Source: Moniliella sp. 'wahieum'
Taxonomy: Eukaryota > Basidiomycota > Moniliellomycetes > Moniliellales > Moniliellaceae
Length of the DNA: 64,000 bases
NCBI GenBank assembly: GCA_003971905.1
Contig: RSEE01000023.1
Coordinates: forward strand, 62,001 to 126,000
Reading direction: 5' to 3'
Shown here: positions 23,520 to 32,311 of the stretch, piece by piece
How positions within the stretch are numbered: the first letter of the stretch is position 1
Layout of the letters: each line of letters opens with the position of its first letter
Notes under the pieces: model-generated
What the model was told of the DNA's origin: nothing
The model's input: only the letters and a program-made list of their open reading frames with translations
The model's database searches: none
Program-made: the position numbers and the translations under genes

Positions 23520-24978
23520 ATGGGCTCGAAGGACTCGCACGACAAAAAGCGCAAGGCGCGCAGCAGCGACGCCTCCAAGCCCAAGCCTAAGCGTACGAAG
23601 TCGGCTGAATCGGGGGCCACTGAAGCCTTGATTAAGGTGGATGATCGTCCGGAAACGGGGCCCGTCTTGGTCAGTTGCCCCGACTTTGATGTGCCGACTG
23701 AGATTCCCTTTACGCTCTACACCGCCCCTCCTCTCGAGGAGGAGGGTATGGGGGATGATCATGACCAGAACTTGCTTGTGGGCGAGGACGACGTAATGCG
23801 TTACGTGTCAAACAATGGCGATTGGTCCACCTTTGCGGAGGAGGAGCGGGGCATGGGCCGCGTCCGTGAGTATGATGGCGAGTACATGTTGGGCGTGTAC
23901 GACCCGGATGAAAAACGGTAACTCTTCGTCGGGCACCGCTCTTGTCTATTCGACGCACCGTGCGTGCCCACGCGGACCTCAACTCCATGGCAACGGGCTC
24001 GAACGACTATGCGGCTCGGCAGCTGCAGCGGAGGCACCTTGGCGATCTCTTTGGTAATCGCAAGATGAAGGCGAAGGCATCCAATGCGGATCGGATGAAG
24101 GTTGAGGGCTCGTCGGAAAGCATGCAGCGGATTCTTACTCAAGTTTCTACTGGTATTCAATCTTCCAGCACCGAGAATGCCCAAGAGGCCAAGGCGACAC
24201 ACGGGGAAGCAGAGGCCGCCTCTCGCCGCAGGTGTACCCGCAGAGGTGCTCCGTTACATCCCCATGCCCAATATGAAGGCCGAGCACCCAGAAGAGGTCT
24301 ACCCGATCTCCACATTGGTCCCGACTGACATCCTGCGCATTCTCAAAATCACCTGGATCGAGTCAGCTGAGACTGCGGCCGATGTATCCAAATGCCTTCC
24401 CTTTCCTGCGCCCGCCAAGAGCACCTACATGCCCGCTCGTGTTCTAGAGACGATCAAGGCGTACAAGACCAACACCTCAAGCCAACTGTTGGAGGATCGA
24501 GTTCGTCTGGCTTACTTTGGGGCCTTGCTCTGGGGTCTACTCTTCTCTGAGCGGTTGCTCAACAACCGCAAAGCGCTTTCTCAGCGTCTCAAGCTCAATG
24601 ACCCCGCAGGTAGCTCTACGGTGCTGAATCATCTGTACCTCCACTTCACCGAATCTCAGCGCGGTACCAAGGAGCGGTACATTACCACCTTTATGAAGAC
24701 CAAAATTCTGGCCCACCTAGCCGCCATTTTGCTTCACCTTGATGCCTTTGCAGTCGACTGTGGCCGGGTGTCGGCAGAGTTGGAACTCACGCCAAAACGG
24801 TGCGTACCTAGGATCTCCTGCTGCTGAACTATTACTGACGCTATATCCCCAGGTTGACCGACATCTTCCACTCCTTGGGATGCAAGCCGTCAATGGTTAA
24901 GTCTTCTACCGAAAACCGGACGATCAACAAAAGAGTTCTCCGCTTGCCCTTGTCATTCCCAAAGGCCCGGGCTTTCTG
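23520..24978 (+). CDS. RPA49: DNA-directed RNA polymerase I subunit A49-like (RPA49)
   Basis: The protein starts MGSKDSHDKKRKARSSD, a basic low-complexity lead, then FTLYTAPP, WSTFAEEERG-like acidic linker and the dimerisation-domain strand TVTLRRAPLLSIRRTVRA in a shifted frame. The C-terminal tandem winged-helix domain is clear: LRYIPMPNMKAEHPEEVYPISTLVP, LLEDRVRLAYFGALLWGLLFSERLL, TKERYITTFMKTKILAHLAAILLHLD. A short intron at about 24800-24852 (GTGCGTACC...CCCCAG) joins it to LTDIFHSLGCKPS and a basic end. A49 with its partner A34.5 acts as a built-in TFIIF/TFIIE-like module of Pol I in the nucleolus. One A is missing in the run at about 23909 (GATGAAAAACGG reads DEKR-stop instead of DEKTVTL), and another frame change lies near 24220. 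Confidence 0.87.
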
Positions 24979-25230
24979 ATTGCATTTTCGACCCACTCAT
25001 TTCTGGCACGATACATTGGGCACATTTCCCTATGTACATGCATCAATGGCGTGTTTGCGTTTTAGTGCAGACAAAATGGATTGCTTTAACGAGAGAAAAA
25101 GGGGAGAATCTGAGATGTTCGCTACGACCCAGCTGCAACAGACTCCGTTTTTGTATCAGTGCCCAACTCACGCTGACTTTCGGTCGGCCACTGAACATCC
25201 GTTACTCCATTACTAATGAGTTGTGAGAAG
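24979..25230. other. 3' region of RPA49
   Basis: I see no gene in this 250 bp between RPA49 and the oppositely oriented tRNA. Confidence 0.4.
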
Positions 25231-25231
25231 G

Positions 25232-25238
25232 AAAAAAA
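25232..25238 (-). terminator. RNA polymerase III terminator of tRNA-Gly
   Basis: On the minus strand seven T residues follow two nucleotides after the tRNA discriminator base, the expected Pol III stop signal. Confidence 0.85.
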
Positions 25239-25240
25239 GG

Positions 25241-25335
25241 TGCGGCCGCCGGGAATCGAACCCGAACCTTCAGCTGCCCCGTTAGTCGAGTAACCAACGT
25301 GGAAGGCTAAAATTCTACCTTTAAACTACCGCCGC
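25241..25335 (-). tRNA. tRNA-Gly (anticodon TCC) with a 24-nt intron
   Basis: The minus strand folds as a cloverleaf: acceptor 5' strand GCGGCGG, D-arm GTTTAAAGGTAGAAT, anticodon stem TTAGC/GCTGA with loop CTTCCA, T-arm TCGGG-TTCGATT-CCCGG and discriminator A. The anticodon is TCC. A 24-nt intron sits at the canonical position one base 3' of the anticodon and leaves a 71-nt mature tRNA. The internal A and B boxes are intact. The acceptor stem has one G-G mismatch at pair 6-67, which may be a base error or a true mispair. It lies 3' of RPA49 on the opposite strand. Confidence 0.92.
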
Positions 25336-25539
25336 TTCTGTTTAACTTCTGAATGCTCCAGTAGTCTTTCTGATTGACTAGGCACAAACTGACACAAAGA
25401 CCTGCCTGTGAGTACTGAGTCTACATCGTACGCAAAACGCTTTTCGCGTGTCAAATGCCAAAGCTCTACAAATGCTACAGTTAGTGTGGTATAGGGACTA
25501 CTATGCAGGTTGTTAATGGTGCGGGGATTCGAATCGACA
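25336..25539. other. tRNA upstream flank
   Basis: I see no gene. A TTCGAATC word at about 25530 resembles a Pol III B box but has no tRNA around it. Confidence 0.4.
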
Positions 25540-25830
25540 GTTCCATAACATCAGCAAAAGAGGTGGAAGGCAAAGGGTCTTAGCTGGGTGGTGCCGGGGA
25601 GGTGGAAGTGCCTGATGAGACCTGGAGTCCTGTTGGTCCTGTAGGGTGATACGATTGCATTGATGGTGGTGGTGGTCGGAGCCAACCAACGGCGGCCACA
25701 GGGACATCAACCGGCCGGCGACATTGAATCTGGCTGCGGACCAAGAGAAGCAAGGAAACATCGGAGCTCTTAGGCTTGAAGAGGGGCTGAATGGACCTTG
25801 GCCAAATGCACAAGACACCTCGTGGCTCAA
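25540..25830 (+). repeat. Copy 1 of a degenerate dispersed repeat
   Basis: By eye this segment aligns at roughly 70-75% with the reverse complement of about 42930-43180. Shared landmarks in order are TGATGAGACCTGGAGTCCTG, GATTGCATTGATGGTGGTGG, then CAAGGAAAC/GGAGAGAAAACA, GGCTTGAAGAGG/GGCCTGAGGAGA and GACCTTGGCCAA/GACATTGGCCAA. It lies directly 3' of the pirin gene. I do not recognise a transposon family and no intact frame is left. It could also be duplicated gene debris. Confidence 0.6.
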
Positions 25831-25836
25831 AAGTGC

Positions 25837-26991
25837 CTAGAACGTGTGAGAGCGGGCAACGTTACCAATCTTACTCTTCCACGTACGGGCTCCCTCGAAC
25901 CCGTTCTGACCCATGGAAAAGTCAATGAGCGTCTGTTGCACCTCTTGCCTCGAGGTAAGAAAAACGGTCCATACTGGTATACATCTTGATCCAACGGATT
26001 GCCCGCAATGAGAGCAAACGTTGCATCCTCGTCTCCCCTGCATGGGTGAGCCACACTCCATTTTCTTGCTTGGATCGATCCATCGCGATCGCATCGCGCT
26101 CCGATTCGATCTGTGCCTTGTTGGTAAGAACGAGGGTGTGGTAAGGCTGATACAGGTTGTCCTTAGTTGGCTCGCCCACATAGATACTGGCCCCAGGCAG
26201 CGAATAAATGAAAGCATTCCATCCCGTTGGCAGCGGTTGGAACACCTTACCGCCTGGCTTGAGCGTAATGAGGAAGTACCAGCACTGACCCTTGTCCGCA
26301 CTGCGGACAGGGGAGATAACACCATGCGAGGCACCGGCGATAACCTTGATGTCCCATCCGTTCCCTTCGCGCTCCGGGGCCTCAACCTCGCCGGGGGGGG
26401 AAAGGCATGGGGAATGTCTTCATTGCTGATTTCTTGGTAATTAGGCTCAGAGTATTTGAGCTCGGCAGGCAGGTCGATCCACAGCTGCAGACCCTGAGGT
26501 TCTTGATCAATGGGCTCACCCGTCTTTGGATCTTCAAACAAGGGCATCTCAGCGTGCACCAGGCCCTTTCCAGCTGTCATCCATTGCATCGCCCCAGGGC
26601 CAAGCGTGCCATAGTGACCCTGGGAGTCTTCGTGTTGGGCATAGCCCTTGAGGAGGAGGGTGACAGTTGTCATGCCGCGGTGCGGGTGGTCGGGGAAACC
26701 GCTGCCCTTTCGGATGCTGAAATGGTCAAGCATCAAAAACGGAGACAGGTTGCGCAACTGCGGAGTGCCAATCGAGCGGCGTACTGTGACTCCATCTCCT
26801 TCGGGGGTGGCCACACTCTTGATGGCACGGGCAACGCTGCGGGTGATGAGCTGATCGGGTAGCTTGGCATCAGCAGCATCGGGGGTGGTCCACTTGTTTG
26901 ACATTGTGCGAGCGGGTTGGGAGCGGTGCGTAGAGGAGGTGGAAAGGTACCGGCGAAGGAGCTGAGGGACGGAAGACGTGAAGGGAGGCAT
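25837..26991 (-). CDS. Pirin-family protein (cupin)
   Basis: The N-terminus MPPFTSSVPQLLRRYLSTSS is basic and hydroxylated, compatible with mitochondrial import; an upstream in-frame ATG at 27030 would add 13 residues, but a TATTTAAA-like element overlaps it (about 27018-27026), so I prefer 26991. The pirin N-terminal domain follows: SVGTPQLRNLSPFLMLDHF-like, DHPHRGMTTVTLLLKG with the iron-binding HPHRG, GAMQWMTAGKGLVHAEMP, and GLQLWIDLPAELKYSEPNYQEI. The C-terminal domain is read in shifted frames: GWNAFIYSLPGASIYVG, LVLTN, AGNPLDQDVYQYGPFFLTSRQEV and TLIDFSMGQNGFEGARTWKS. Length suits pirins (about 380 with leader). Pirins are Fe-cupins with redox or regulatory roles; quercetinase activity is known for some. 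Frame breaks lie near 26350 and 25990. Confidence 0.92.
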   Translation of the reverse strand: MPPFTSSVPQLLRRYLSTSSTHRSQPARTMSNKWTTPDAADAKLPDQLITRSVARAIKSVATPEGDGVTVRRSIGTPQLRNLSPFLMLDHFSIRKGSGFPDHPHRGMTTVTLLLKGYAQHEDSQGHYGTLGPGAMQWMTAGKGLVHAEMPLFEDPKTGEPIDQEPQGLQLWIDLPAELKYSEPNYQEISNEDIPHAFPPPARLRPRSAKGTDGTSRLSPVPRMVLSPLSAVRTRVSAGTSSLRSSQAVRCSNRCQRDGMLSFIRCLGPVSMWASQLRTTCISLTTPSFLPTRHRSNRSAMRSRWIDPSKKMECGSPMQGRRGCNVCSHCGQSVGSRCIPVWTVFLTSRQEVQQTLIDFSMGQNGFEGARTWKSKIGNVARSHTF

Positions 26992-28478
26992 GGAGGTGGC
27001 CACTGAGAGGCGGGAGGGTTTAAATACCATGGCGGTGCTTACGTAGGGTGCGCATGGGGGCAGTAGGCTTGGGAAGCATGCGCTTATGAATGGCTTATGC
27101 CCGAGCCAAGCTGCCGGTTCGCACTCGGGACGCTTTTTGGGCAACGCAGGGCAACGCCCCCGTGCGGCGTCACAGCATCACCGCCCACTGTCCGGTAATT
27201 GACGATCGGTGACCTCGCCAGTCACTAGTCACTGCGCCACTAGGTCATCGGCGAAGTCACCGGTCGTCCACTGTGCATCCCGTTCCGGTTCTACTTGGTC
27301 CGGCCCCGACGCCACCCCCTCCAGGCAGGATGCAGCAGGGGCCAGCCTTGCTTCCGCTGCCTTCCAGTGTTCCACCCTCTCTTCTCGTGCGTTCGTCTCC
27401 GTTCGACTACGTCCAACGTTGCGGCCTGAGGCCTGCTCTGTTACATGCGGCGAGCATACGGAGCAGGCCCGGCTTTTGCCGTTTATAACGGGGTTTTGGC
27501 TCCAGTCCTGCGAGCATGCCCTCATCGACCTCATCGGTGTCCACAAAGGAGGAGGGGATTGCCCCCCAGTGCCGTCACCATGATTGGAAGGGAGTTGGAA
27601 GAAGCAGCCTAGAAGACACGGACTCCTTGCGTTAGACATCGCTACAAAAACGGGATGTGACATGTGAACGTTGAACCGTTGAGTAGTAGTTGAACGTGTT
27701 GAGCCTAGTAGGGCATGCAAGCGAGTACAGTCGCATTCGTGTTGAATGCGACCCTAACGTGACGGGAGCGCCAGTAAACCCAAGCGCCCTCTGCGTCCGC
27801 GCCACCAGACGAGGGCCGCTTGCTGTCCGCCCCCAAACACCATTGCCCATCACGGCCGGCGGACGAGTATGACTACCTCAACGACTCTTTCGAAGCACGC
27901 AGCGTCTCACCAGTCCGCCTCTCATTATCCCACGCGCCCGCACCATATCCTTCTGCGCCACGACATCTCCTTCCGCAGCGGCGTGCGCATATAGCCCAGC
28001 TATAGCCCGTTCCTGCAGTGGACAGAAAAGCGGGCCACCTGGGTGTATCGGCATTCGAGGCAACAATCTTTTGTTTTCAACAGCTGGTGAGAAAGAGGGA
28101 TGATGCTTTGTTTGCTGTGCTACTACTACCCCGGACTGTCAATCTGTGAAGAATTGTAACTCGTTGTCGGAGGGATTATGCAGCGCTTCCTGCAACGTTT
28201 CCATATGTGCCCAACCTTCCCCTTATGTGCGGCAATAGTTTCATAGTGTCCAATGTAGGTGGCTTCCAGTAGAAGCAGAAACAGGAAGAGAGACAGGATG
28301 CTGTCTAATGATAGAAAAAGTGAATTAGGACCACAATAACACAAGTGTCCCGCGGAGGGTTCCGCATCCAACGGCCTGAGACCTGAGGCTCAGGCCCGAA
28401 GGAGAGCCAGGGCGACAAAAGAAAGTTTTGAGATGCACGGTAACATGTAACAGACGACGATCGGCATTTAAAGCCCAC
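26992..28478. other. Intergenic region pirin to GH16, no assigned gene
   Basis: About 1.5 kb. I see suggestive but unassigned open stretches on the plus strand: one at about 27300-27630 (including STSSVSTKEEGIAPQCRHHDW) and one at about 27855-28005 (DEYDYLNDSFEARSVSPV). Neither has a family that I recognise, and they could be a small gene with introns or leader sequence. A GTCACTAGTCACTG patch lies at 27215-27235 and a TGACATGTGAACGTTGAAC patch at 27657-27675, related to the palindrome arrays elsewhere. Confidence 0.4.
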
Positions 28479-29732
28479 TTAAAGCAGCAACGAGATGCCC
28501 AAGCCTGTCACGGCGACCGCCACCACCGCGGTTCCGGCACGGACAATGCTAGCTGGGCTTTTGTGACTCTGGCTGCTCGAGCCCGAAGAGCCCGATGAGC
28601 TCGACGAGCCCGCCGACTTGACAAAGGCACGCACATCGTTTACCGCCCAGTATGCCTCCGAATAAGATGATCCGTTAAGCCCCACCTGGGACGAACACGA
28701 GGGAAGTACTTGTTGCAACCCGAGATGTCATACGTGTTGGCTGCCCAGTCACCACACAGCGTCATAGTAAAGACAAGCGACATGTTGGAGAATTGGGATG
28801 AGCACGATGCGACAGGGAAGTCCGCTCCAGGCTGCCCCCAGTCGAGGTATCAACGGCTGGGAACCGGACTTGAGGTTGCTAGGTACCTGACTGTGCGGGA
28901 AGTACCAGACACGAATACCAGAGCCCCCCGAGCTCAGGTCGCGCTCCATGGCGAACAATCCGCCTTGGGCTTGGTTCAGTGCCGGACCAGTGGTGGGAAC
29001 GACGGTCTTGGAGCCGAGCACCGTCGTCTGGTTCATCTCGATACGGCAGCCTTCGTTGCCCGCAGCGTAGTTCACAGTGCAATTGTTGAGGGTCGTAATG
29101 CCAGTCTGATTCTGCTGGGCAGTGGAAAGGTGCATTCGCCCCCAGTGTGGAGGGAAACGAGGTTGCCATTGAACTGGCCGCCGGTTTGGCCCGCATTAGG
29201 CACATTGGCATTCTCGAAAATGTCAATCTCCCCGCCCTGGGGTAGTTTTGGGTGTCGGGCGGGACCATCCAGAAGGAAGGCCAGACGGAGCAGCCGGTGG
29301 GGACGTGGGTGGCATTAAGGACAAACACACCATCTCCATAGGTCTGGTTGGAAGTGATGCGCACCGACGGACGGCCCTCAGGCTGCACCTCCGTGGTATC
29401 CACGCGCATAATAAATTGCCCATCGTTTTGGACATAGGTCAAGTTGGAGGCGATCGCGGTCGCCTTGGGCACATACTTTACCAGACCATGAGTCGAATCT
29501 GGGGAAGGAGGGAAAAGAAAGGCGGAGTCAGCAAGGGGTGATGGACGGGTAGCATGCTATTAGGAAGAAGAGGGGACCCACCAGACTGGTTGGTGATGTA
29601 GTCGCCCCAGTAGCGGAACTTGTTCTCAAAGTCCGAGCCGGTGTAGGTGTCCTGTAGGCCCCACTTGGCGGCGGACACGAGGGGGGCGAGCACAGCTGCA
29701 CCGGCGGCAGCAGCAACAAAGGAGGAGCGCAT
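28479..29732 (-). CDS. GPI-anchored GH16 endo-beta-glucanase
   Basis: It starts MRSSFVAAAAGAAVLAPLVSA, a signal peptide, then KWGLQDTYTGSDFENKFRYWGDYITN. After an intron near 29580-29500 come GLVKYVPKATAIASNLTYVQNDGQFIMRVDTTE, GVFVLNATHVPTGCSVWPSFWMVPPD and the catalytic signature EIDIFEN (about 29240-29215, after a frame change), containing both GH16 glutamates. The second half holds FNGNLVSLHTG, a region homologous to basidiomycete laminarinase-type GH16. The C-terminus is a Ser/Gly-rich linker (SSSSSGSSGSSSQS) and a hydrophobic tail VRAGTAVVAVAVTGLGISLLL, a GPI-attachment pattern. It probably remodels beta-1,3/1,6-glucan at the wall or plasma membrane. Several frame breaks occur between 28750 and 29240. 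The start is the only ATG; the codon three positions upstream is TTG. Confidence 0.9.
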
Positions 29733-31375
29733 GCGGGGCAAAAGAGTTGGTGGTGGGTGGGAAGCAGACGCGTGCGCAGCTGGCCTGATGGGCTTCTTTT
29801 AATGGGGCTACATACTGCGCGGCGTTGCCGATCAGCGGCGGGGATGCAGGATGCCGGTCAGCCGCTGAGCCGGGCGGCCGCTGAGCTCAGCAAACACTGC
29901 ACGGCTGGGGGGCGCACCAGACAGGCCCGAGGGGGGTGCATGCTGTGACGTGTGGCATGCAATGGGTGCCCTGCTGGGGGGCGCGGCAGCCGGCTGCCAC
30001 ACGGGCGCACTAGCATGCACTGGCATGTACTCAGTAACTCGGTACTCACAACTGACATGTCACAGCAACGCCTAATGCTTGCAGGATGTATGGTAACCTC
30101 ATCATCGACAATATCGGCATCATCGATCATCTGAACAGCGACCACCGATCACCAGGATTACCCAGGTTGGGAGCCTCACCAAATCAGCCAGTCAAGCTAG
30201 TCACCAGAAATGGGCAACGAGTAACGTTTAACGTTTAACGTTTAACGACCATCGATTAGGGTCGAGTAAATGACACAGAATCGCACGCACCGCTAGGGTA
30301 CACGAACCACACGGCAACGCCTGTCGAACGCCGGGAGATGGAGCAGCATCGACTATTGAAGCAAGGGGAAAACGACAACAACGCCAAGTATACCATCAGC
30401 CACGCACTCATCAGGAACCGTTCTTCCCTGTGGTAGGGCATAATGTTGAGATCAATAAAACGCACGCGGGCAAACTAGGTCGCCATGACGCCAAGAAGAT
30501 GTTTGAGCTCTAGACGAAATTATATTGAGGGTGCCGAGTACCACCGAGTAATGAAGCCTGAAGCGAAGCTTGAAGGCCGAGGGGTCTTACGCATCAGCAT
30601 TACATCACGCCTCGCCTGGCCACCCTCATCCACTCGCGCATTTTCGGTTTGGAAGCGATTGGGGTAGCCGGTAGCCAGAGGGACTTGTTGGCCTGTTAGC
30701 GAGACGCCATTGGTTTCCCAATAGGGTTATTGGCGCGTTGGCGCGAGCTAGCAACACATCCTGGATTGTGTAACGTTTCCTAGTCCCTTCTGCCTGCAAA
30801 TGATATTGGATCTACCCTTCCCACAATCGGATGTAGCGCGACTGGCGACCCCGGAGACACGAATGTGCATCAGTGTGGTGCCAGCCCAGTCACTAGTCAG
30901 CCCTGTAACTCGTTTCGAGTTGCCTCATGAAGTATAGCTCGCGGCGTACCCCGTCCTCCTCTGTCGCATTCATCGTGCTCGGAACAGTGGATCATGAGAC
31001 GGCGGGCGATAAACGGTGAACCATGGTGGTTATGTGGGTTACCCTGACCTCAGTGTGGCCATGAGCCTTGTCGTCAACTAGTGCTGTAGAACACGTCACA
31101 CGTGGCATCGCGCGTGTGGTAAGGAATTGTAGCCAACTTGCAGTCTGTCTAAGGCCTACTGTGCCCCCCTAAAATGTGCTCTAAGTGGATACAGAAACGA
31201 GTGACAATCGCAAGGTGCTGGTAGGCATACTTTGAAAAGCTTGAAGGGCTTGAAGTGCTTCAAGCTCCACGACGGTTTCGCAACAAACGGGGTCCCCAAA
31301 TGGGACCCAATTAGTCCATGCTTGACGTCGGTCGGGAGTTTTGCCTAGACCACACACCACCAGCCGTAATCACGC
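29733..31375. other. Long intergenic region GH16 to eS30
   Basis: About 1.6 kb with no gene that I can support. It holds the AACGTTT array at 30223-30247 and AAGCTTGAAGG-type words at about 30565 and 31237-31265 (TTGAAAAGCTTGAAGGGCTTGAAGTGCTTCAAGC). The GH16 promoter is at the left end. Confidence 0.5.
30223..30247. repeat. Heptamer array (AACGTTT)x3.5
   Basis: Three perfect AACGTTT units and a half unit, period 7, palindrome AACGTT plus T, about 490 bp upstream of the GH16 start. Confidence 0.96.
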
Positions 31376-31786
31376 TTAGGTGTTGGGGTTCATGCGACGC
31401 TTGCCGTTGGGAGCCAGAGTGGCGTTCACAAAGCTGCAATCCAGTCAGAATGGGTCCAACACAAACGAGAAGCGCAAAAAGGGAATGATACGCACCGGCG
31501 CGTGTAAAGCAGGCGCTTCTTAGCGCGGCCCTTGGGCAGCTTCTTCTTCTCTTGAGGCTCAACCTTGGGAGTCTGGCCCTTGACCTTACCGGCACGCGCG
31601 AGGGAACCGTGAACCTTACCCCTGTTTCAAGATAGGTCAGTATCCCGCTATTCGAAAGCCAAAGGGGGGTGGAGCAGGAATGGTGCAGGCGGCCAATCCC
31701 AAGTTGCAGCCGCGCAATTTCCAAAGGGAACAGCAAGCAACAAGGGTAGCTGCAACACCAGACTCCCCGCCGGGGGAAACGTACAT
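31376..31786 (-). CDS. RPS30: 40S ribosomal protein eS30
   Basis: The mature product reads [17 protein letters not shown], then [43 protein letters not shown], the complete eS30 of 61 residues with no ubiquitin-like fusion. Three coding pieces are needed. Exon A ends with AT at 31786-31785, followed by GTACGT; the intron ends TTGAAACAG at 31622; exon B (31621-31496) begins with the G that completes ATG. Intron 2 begins GTGCGTATC at 31495 and ends TTGCAG at 31434; exon C is 31433-31376. Thus the first intron splits the initiation codon. There is no frame break. It belongs to the small ribosomal subunit head/shoulder near the decoding region. Confidence 0.95.
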
Positions 31787-32311
31787 GTTGATGGACTTGC
31801 TAAGGCAATCTGGTGGTTAGCCAAAGCACTGTGGCAACTAGCTGAGCCGAGTCAAATACACGAGCAATAGGGTTTGGGCGTTTTTTCTGCACAGCAAATG
31901 AGCTGCGGTAATAACCCTACTAATTTACGCCATCGCGTCTTGGATCATCGAGATCATCGATCATCGACCACTTCGGAAATCGCTGATTATTCCGCTGTCG
32001 ACTGCTGCCCATTTAAAGTACCTGTGGGACCCAAACTATACCGAACCTATTTGCGAGCTCTTCAGTTTCTGTCCATCTGCAGGCAATGGCGCTTGACCTG
32101 TATCTTGTGCACGTGAGCTCAGACGGGACGTTGCCTACTATCTATATATCACACAGGATAGATCCTGTTGGTCCGGTTTGACAAAAAAAGTACAGTCCGT
32201 AGGCCGTTTGGCCAGAGGCGGGGCGGGGGGGGGAGAGGATGTCGGGAAGAGAAGTAAACGAAAGGAAGAGAACATGCCCAGGAAACGTTATTTGTCGTGT
32301 AATGCACACGA
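31787..32311. other. eS30 promoter and TIP 3' flank
   Basis: About 520 bp without a gene. An ATCGAGATCATCGATCATCG cluster lies at about 31950-31970, another imperfect ATCGAT array. A second possible non-coding junction (TGCCTTAG before the eS30 leader at about 31800) hints at an additional leader intron. Confidence 0.45.

Noticed and set aside
25515..25600. A tRNA-like B box (ATTCGAATC) on the minus strand
   Set aside because: No A box, acceptor stem or anticodon arm can be built around it; the match is a short palindromic word in the degenerate repeat.
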